A stretch of 18,980 nucleotides of DNA. It comes from an uncultured Alphaproteobacteria bacterium. Its GTDB lineage: Bacteria; Pseudomonadota; Alphaproteobacteria; Sphingomonadales; Sphingomonadaceae. The position numbers and the translations under genes are program-made. The DNA lies in assembly GCA_903939555.1 (NCBI GenBank), contig CAJAHV010000033.1:1-18980 (forward strand). The letters run 5' to 3'. Positions 15,838 to 18,980 of this stretch are shown piece after piece (within the stretch, counting starts at the first letter, position 1; each line of letters begins with the position of its first letter). Under the pieces are notes generated by a model. The model saw nothing but the letters and a program-made list of their open reading frames with translations. It did not search any database and had not been told where the DNA came from.

Positions 15838-16418
15838 TGATGAAGAAGCTTTCAATTGCGCTGGCGCTCGCCGGTGCCGCCGTTGCTCCGGTTGCCGCGC
15901 AGACGCTGCCACCGGCAGTAATCGTGGTGGTCAATATTGACGAAGTGTTTCAGGAATCCGCCGCCGGCAAGGCCGCGCAGACCGAATTGAAGACCCGTCT
16001 CGATGGCATCCAGGCGCGCCTTGCGTCGCTGCGCACCTCGTTCGGTGCTGAAGAGCAGACGCTGGCCAAGTCACAGCCGGCGCAGAATGCGACTCCGGCT
16101 ATCATCCAAGCCTGGCAGGCCAAGGTGAAGGATTACACCGCCCGCAAGACCCAGGCCGAACAGGAACTGCAAAAGCGCGATCAGGATTTCCAGGCCAGCC
16201 GTCAATATGTGCTCAAGCAGATCAATGATGGCGCGCAGCCGATCATTACCCAGATCATGAAGGAGCGCGGTGCTTCGATCGCCATTCCCGAAACCGCCAC
16301 GTTCCAGCACGCCGCTAGCATCGACGTGACCGCCGATGTCATCGCCCGACTCGACAAGGCGTTGCCGCGCGTATCGTCGACGGCACCTGTGGCACCTGCC
16401 GCACCCGCGGCCAAGTGA
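15837..16418 (+). CDS. skp: Skp/OmpH-family periplasmic chaperone
   Basis: 193 residues. A signal peptide (MMKKLSIALALAGAAVAPVAAQ) is followed by a short beta segment (AVIVVVNIDEVFQES) and then a long charged, Gln/Lys-rich region likely to form coiled-coil tentacles (about 45-145). This is the layout of Skp/OmpH, a trimeric chaperone that carries unfolded outer-membrane proteins to BamA. The C-terminus is Ala/Pro-rich. The first ATG overlaps the bamA stop in TGATG; a second ATG follows directly at 15840. AGGG lies 11 bases upstream. Its position right after bamA supports the call. The family diverges strongly in sequence, so the name rests on architecture and context. Confidence 0.88.
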   Translation: MMKKLSIALALAGAAVAPVAAQTLPPAVIVVVNIDEVFQESAAGKAAQTELKTRLDGIQARLASLRTSFGAEEQTLAKSQPAQNATPAIIQAWQAKVKDYTARKTQAEQELQKRDQDFQASRQYVLKQINDGAQPIITQIMKERGASIAIPETATFQHAASIDVTADVIARLDKALPRVSSTAPVAPAAPAAK

Positions 16419-16939
16419 GCGACACCGCCAGCCCTGACGCCGCCGTGACCTTGGTCGCGGCGGCCGACATTCTGGCGGGCGCTTCGGTTGGCTCCGCCGA
16501 TATAGCGGCGGTTATGGCGCTGCTGCCGCACCGCTTTCCGATGCTGCTCGTCGACCGGGTCGAGGATATTGTCCTTGGACGTTCGGCGCGTGGTATCAAG
16601 GCGGTGAGCATCAACGAACCGTTTTTTGCCGGGCATTTCCCTGGTCGTCCGATTATGCCTGGCGTCCTCATCATCGAGGCGCTGGCGCAGACTGCCGGCG
16701 TGCTGGCGCTCAAGACGCTGGGCGAGGCCGGCAAAGGCAAGCTGGTTTATTTCATGGCGATCGACGGTGCCAAGTTCCGCATCCCCGTCGAACCCGGTTG
16801 CCTGCTCGATCTGAAGGTCGAATTCAGCCAGAATCGTGGCCGGATCAGCAAATTCAATGGCCGCGCTGAAATCAACGGCAAGCTTGCCGCCGAATGCAGC
16901 TTCACCGCGATGATCGCCGATCCGCCGGCGGCTGGTTGA
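16415..16939 (+). CDS. fabZ: 3-hydroxyacyl-[acyl-carrier-protein] dehydratase FabZ
   Basis: 174 residues of the hotdog fold. It dehydrates 3-hydroxyacyl-ACP in the fatty-acid elongation cycle. LPHRFPMLLVDRV at 37-49 and NEPFFAGHFPGRPIMPGVLIIEALAQ from 67 contain catalytic His74 and Glu88. The first 30 residues are an extension beyond the typical 150-residue FabZ. The GTG at 16415 overlaps the skp stop as GTGA with no good Shine-Dalgarno sequence, so translation is probably coupled. In LPS-making proteobacteria lpxD stands between skp and fabZ and lpxA follows; both are missing here. Confidence 0.96.
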   Translation: MSDTASPDAAVTLVAAADILAGASVGSADIAAVMALLPHRFPMLLVDRVEDIVLGRSARGIKAVSINEPFFAGHFPGRPIMPGVLIIEALAQTAGVLALKTLGEAGKGKLVYFMAIDGAKFRIPVEPGCLLDLKVEFSQNRGRISKFNGRAEINGKLAAECSFTAMIADPPAAG

Positions 16940-16948
16940 GCGACGCGC

Positions 16949-17803
16949 CTATTCGTTCGCGGGTACGGCCCGCCCGGCCCACAGGCACGCCATCAGGATG
17001 ATTGCCGCTCCGGCCCAGACCTGCGGGCGCACCGGTTCGGCAAAGAATACCCAGCCATAGAGTGCTGCCCAGGGCAGGGCGCTGAACTCCATTACTGCCA
17101 GCACCTGCGCCTCGATGCGGGCATAGGCGCGGCTGATCAATTGCACGCCGATATTGCCGACCAGCCCCATCAGCAGCAGCCAGCCGACCGCCCGCAGCCC
17201 GGGCATGTCGGCGCCAATGGCAATCGGGCTGAGCACCAGCATCGGCACGGCGGCGCTCATCAGCGTCACGATGGTGGCGCCATCCTGTGCCGCCCGGGCG
17301 CGCAGCATCACCGAGGCCGCGGCATAGGCGACGGCGGCGAACAGCACGGCGGCCAGCGCCACCAGCCGGTCACCATCGAAGCGCGGCGCGCCCTGCACGG
17401 TGACCAGCACTCCGACAAAGCCCAAGGCACCGGCCGCGATCAGGCGCGGTTGCATCCGCTCTCCCAGCATCAGGCTGGCCATGGGTGGCATGAGCAGCGG
17501 CGCGATGAACGACAGGGTGATGGCTTCGGCAAGCGGCAGCGTCTTCAGCGACCAGTAAAAGGTAAAGGCCATCGCGGCGATCAGGATGCCGCGGACGAGA
17601 TGCAGCGGCAGCATCGCCCGCGTCAGCATCGGTCGGCCCTGCCATTGCCACACGAGCAACGCCAGCAAGGTGCCGGTGGCGTAGCGGCCGAACGTTATTA
17701 CCGGTATCGGCGTGGTGACGGCCAGATGCTTGACGATGGCATCCATCAGGCACAGGGCGCCGATGCCGGTGGCGCATTGCAGCAGGGCCGTCGGGCGTGA
17801 CAC
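16949..17803 (-). CDS. EamA/DMT-family membrane transporter
   Basis: 284 residues, nearly all hydrophobic, with about ten predicted membrane helices in two repeated halves. This is the layout of the drug/metabolite transporter (EamA, RhaT-like) family. Recognisable stretches include ITFGRYATG, FYWSLKTLPLAEAITLSFIAPLL and LGERMQPRLI in the first half, and FSALPWAALYGWVFFAEPV in the second. Members export small metabolites such as amino acids; the substrate here cannot be predicted. It starts with GTG, nine bases after the mobA stop, and has only a weak AGG upstream. It converges on fabZ with nine bases between stops. Confidence 0.88.
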   Translation of the reverse strand: MSRPTALLQCATGIGALCLMDAIVKHLAVTTPIPVITFGRYATGTLLALLVWQWQGRPMLTRAMLPLHLVRGILIAAMAFTFYWSLKTLPLAEAITLSFIAPLLMPPMASLMLGERMQPRLIAAGALGFVGVLVTVQGAPRFDGDRLVALAAVLFAAVAYAAASVMLRARAAQDGATIVTLMSAAVPMLVLSPIAIGADMPGLRAVGWLLLMGLVGNIGVQLISRAYARIEAQVLAVMEFSALPWAALYGWVFFAEPVRPQVWAGAAIILMACLWAGRAVPANE

Positions 17804-17812
17804 GGCGTTGAC

Positions 17813-18319
17813 CTAGCCGAGATCTTCAGGATTGTTGATGTTGTGCAGCGGCCCGCAATCGACCTCGCGTGCTTCGCACACCGCTGCCCAGACATGGAGG
17901 GCGCGGCTACCGCCACTCGCCAACCGGGCAAGCAGCGCCGGGGCGAGGCTGGTTGGCCAAAAGCCGATGCTGCGCTGGCCGCGCGCCACGGCGGGGCCAG
18001 GCGACAGGCGCGCCGCCAGATCGGCAGGCAGCCCGAGCGTGTCGCACGGCGCCACCAGCACCGCATCGAAACCCTGGGCATGGCCATGTGAAAGCGCGCC
18101 GCACAGCCCGCCAATCGGGCCAAGCCCCGCTACCGGCAGATCATCGACCCGCAGCAGGCCCGGCCAGTCGCGCCCCACGATCACCAGGCTTTCGACCTGC
18201 GGCGCCAGCGCGGCGATGGCATGGGCGATCAGCGGCCGGCCGGCGAACAGCGCCAGTGCCTTGTCGGATCCGAAGCGGGTGGATGCACCGCCGGCGAGAA
18301 CAGCGCCCAGAATTCTCAA
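17813..18319 (-). CDS. mobA: Molybdenum cofactor guanylyltransferase
   Basis: 168 residues of the nucleotidyltransferase fold. It links GMP to molybdopterin-Mo to form the MGD form of the cofactor. The GTP-binding signature LAGGASTRFGSDKAL starts at residue 8, with Lys20. APCDT carries the Mg2+-binding Asp, and NINNPEDL near the end is typical of MobA. It is shorter than the 194 residues of E. coli MobA. The start is TTG at 18319: GAGGA (plus-strand 18327-18331) lies seven bases upstream, and the ATG overlapping it runs straight into a stop. It is 10 bases after the acyl-CoA dehydrogenase stop, so probably in one operon. No molybdoenzyme is in view. Confidence 0.9.
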   Translation of the reverse strand: MRILGAVLAGGASTRFGSDKALALFAGRPLIAHAIAALAPQVESLVIVGRDWPGLLRVDDLPVAGLGPIGGLCGALSHGHAQGFDAVLVAPCDTLGLPADLAARLSPGPAVARGQRSIGFWPTSLAPALLARLASGGSRALHVWAAVCEAREVDCGPLHNINNPEDLG

Positions 18320-18329
18320 TTGTGCATCC

Positions 18330-18980
18330 TCAGGCGCTTTCGTCGAAAAGTTCGCGGCCGATCAGGTAGCGGCGGATTTCGCTGGTGCCGGCGCCGATTT
18401 CATAAAGCTTGGCATCACGGAGCAGACGGCCGGTGGGATAGTCGTTGATATAGCCGTTGCCGCCGAGGCACTGGATCGCCTCAAGCGCCATCCAGGTGGC
18501 CTTTTCGGCGCTGTACAGGATACAGCCGGCGCTGTCCTTGCGGGTGGTCTCACCACGGTCACAGGCCTCCGCCACGGCATAGGTGTAGGCGCGGGCGGTG
18601 GATTGCGCGACATACATGTCAGCCAATTTGCCCTGCATCAGCTGGAAGGTGCCGATCGACTGGCCGAACTGCTTGCGGTCATGAACATAGGGCACGACGA
18701 CATCCATGCACGCCGCCATGATGCCGAGCGGGCCGCCCGAAAGCACGACGCGTTCGTAATCGAGCCCCGACATCAGCACTTTCGCGCCCATGCCGACGCC
18801 GCCCAGCACATTTTGCGCCGGCACTTCGCAATCCTCGAATACCAGCTCGCAGGTGTTCGATCCGCGCATGCCGAGCTTGTCGAGCTTTTGCGCCGTCGAA
18901 AAGCCTTTCATGCCGCGCTCGATCAGGAAAGCGGTGATGCCCTTGGGTCCGGCCTCCGGATCGGTCTTGCCATAAACGAC
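18330..18980 (-). CDS. Isovaleryl-CoA dehydrogenase, C-terminal part (cut by right edge)
   Basis: 216 residues are visible; the frame stays open to the window edge, so an internal ATG at 18911 is not the start. It is a flavin-dependent acyl-CoA dehydrogenase. LMSGLDYERVVLSGGPLGIM, HDRKQFGQSIG, ATWMALEAIQCLGGNGYIN and KLYEIGAGTSEIRR match isovaleryl-CoA dehydrogenase especially well. In that enzyme the catalytic base is the Glu of LDYER rather than the late Glu of medium-chain enzymes, and the late position is indeed not YEG here. It oxidises isovaleryl-CoA to 3-methylcrotonyl-CoA in leucine breakdown. The other leucine-degradation genes would be beyond the edge. Confidence 0.92.
   Translation of the reverse strand, partial: VVYGKTDPEAGPKGITAFLIERGMKGFSTAQKLDKLGMRGSNTCELVFEDCEVPAQNVLGGVGMGAKVLMSGLDYERVVLSGGPLGIMAACMDVVVPYVHDRKQFGQSIGTFQLMQGKLADMYVAQSTARAYTYAVAEACDRGETTRKDSAGCILYSAEKATWMALEAIQCLGGNGYINDYPTGRLLRDAKLYEIGAGTSEIRRYLIGRELFDESA

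Noticed and set aside
18330..18911. Internal ATG at 18911 as the start of the acyl-CoA dehydrogenase
   Set aside because: The same frame continues in acyl-CoA dehydrogenase-like sequence to the window edge (for example GKTDPEAGPKGITAFLIERG), so the gene is cut by the edge, not short.

Overview
This GC-rich window contains no mobile elements, CRISPR arrays, tRNAs or rRNAs. It carries a core alphaproteobacterial housekeeping locus flanked by metabolic genes. Three things point to Sphingomonadales. The gene order is rpsB-tsf-pyrH-frr-uppS-cdsA-dxr-rseP-bamA-skp-fabZ. skp is joined directly to fabZ with no lipid A genes (lpxD/lpxA/lpxB), which fits bacteria that carry glycosphingolipids instead of LPS. 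A CYP153-type alkane hydroxylase lies next to its ferredoxin. The genus cannot be named from this sequence alone.

Left part (1-5795): the tail of an unidentified plus-strand gene; then, on the minus strand, a glutaminase (glsA) followed by a COQ8-like ABC1/UbiB atypical kinase. Divergent from glsA is a CYP153-family cytochrome P450 with a [2Fe-2S] ferredoxin 34 bases downstream. Next comes a secreted, PQQ-dependent aldose sugar dehydrogenase of the YliI type.

Central part (5805-16939): a plus-strand translation and envelope cluster. rpsB (S2) and tsf (EF-Ts) come first, separated by a strong hairpin. pyrH (UMP kinase) and frr (ribosome recycling) follow. uppS, cdsA and dxr supply undecaprenyl carrier, CDP-diacylglycerol and MEP-pathway isoprenoid precursor. 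rseP, bamA and skp handle envelope stress proteolysis and outer-membrane protein assembly, and fabZ completes fatty-acid elongation. From pyrH to dxr, and again from bamA to fabZ, neighbouring genes overlap by 1-26 bases. Most downstream members start with GTG, often inside a GTGA stop/start overlap, which suggests translational coupling.

Right part (16949-18980): a minus-strand group runs isovaleryl-CoA dehydrogenase (cut by the window edge), mobA (TTG start), then an EamA/DMT-family transporter. It converges tail-to-tail with fabZ across 9 bases.

I see no clear new biological system. The most interesting non-coding signal is the rpsB leader (about 5840-5945). It follows a good CTTGAC-N17-CTATGG promoter and holds two perfect inverted repeats in interleaved order, so it could form a pseudoknot or two mutually exclusive helices next to the Shine-Dalgarno sequence. 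This is a candidate S2 autoregulatory element.
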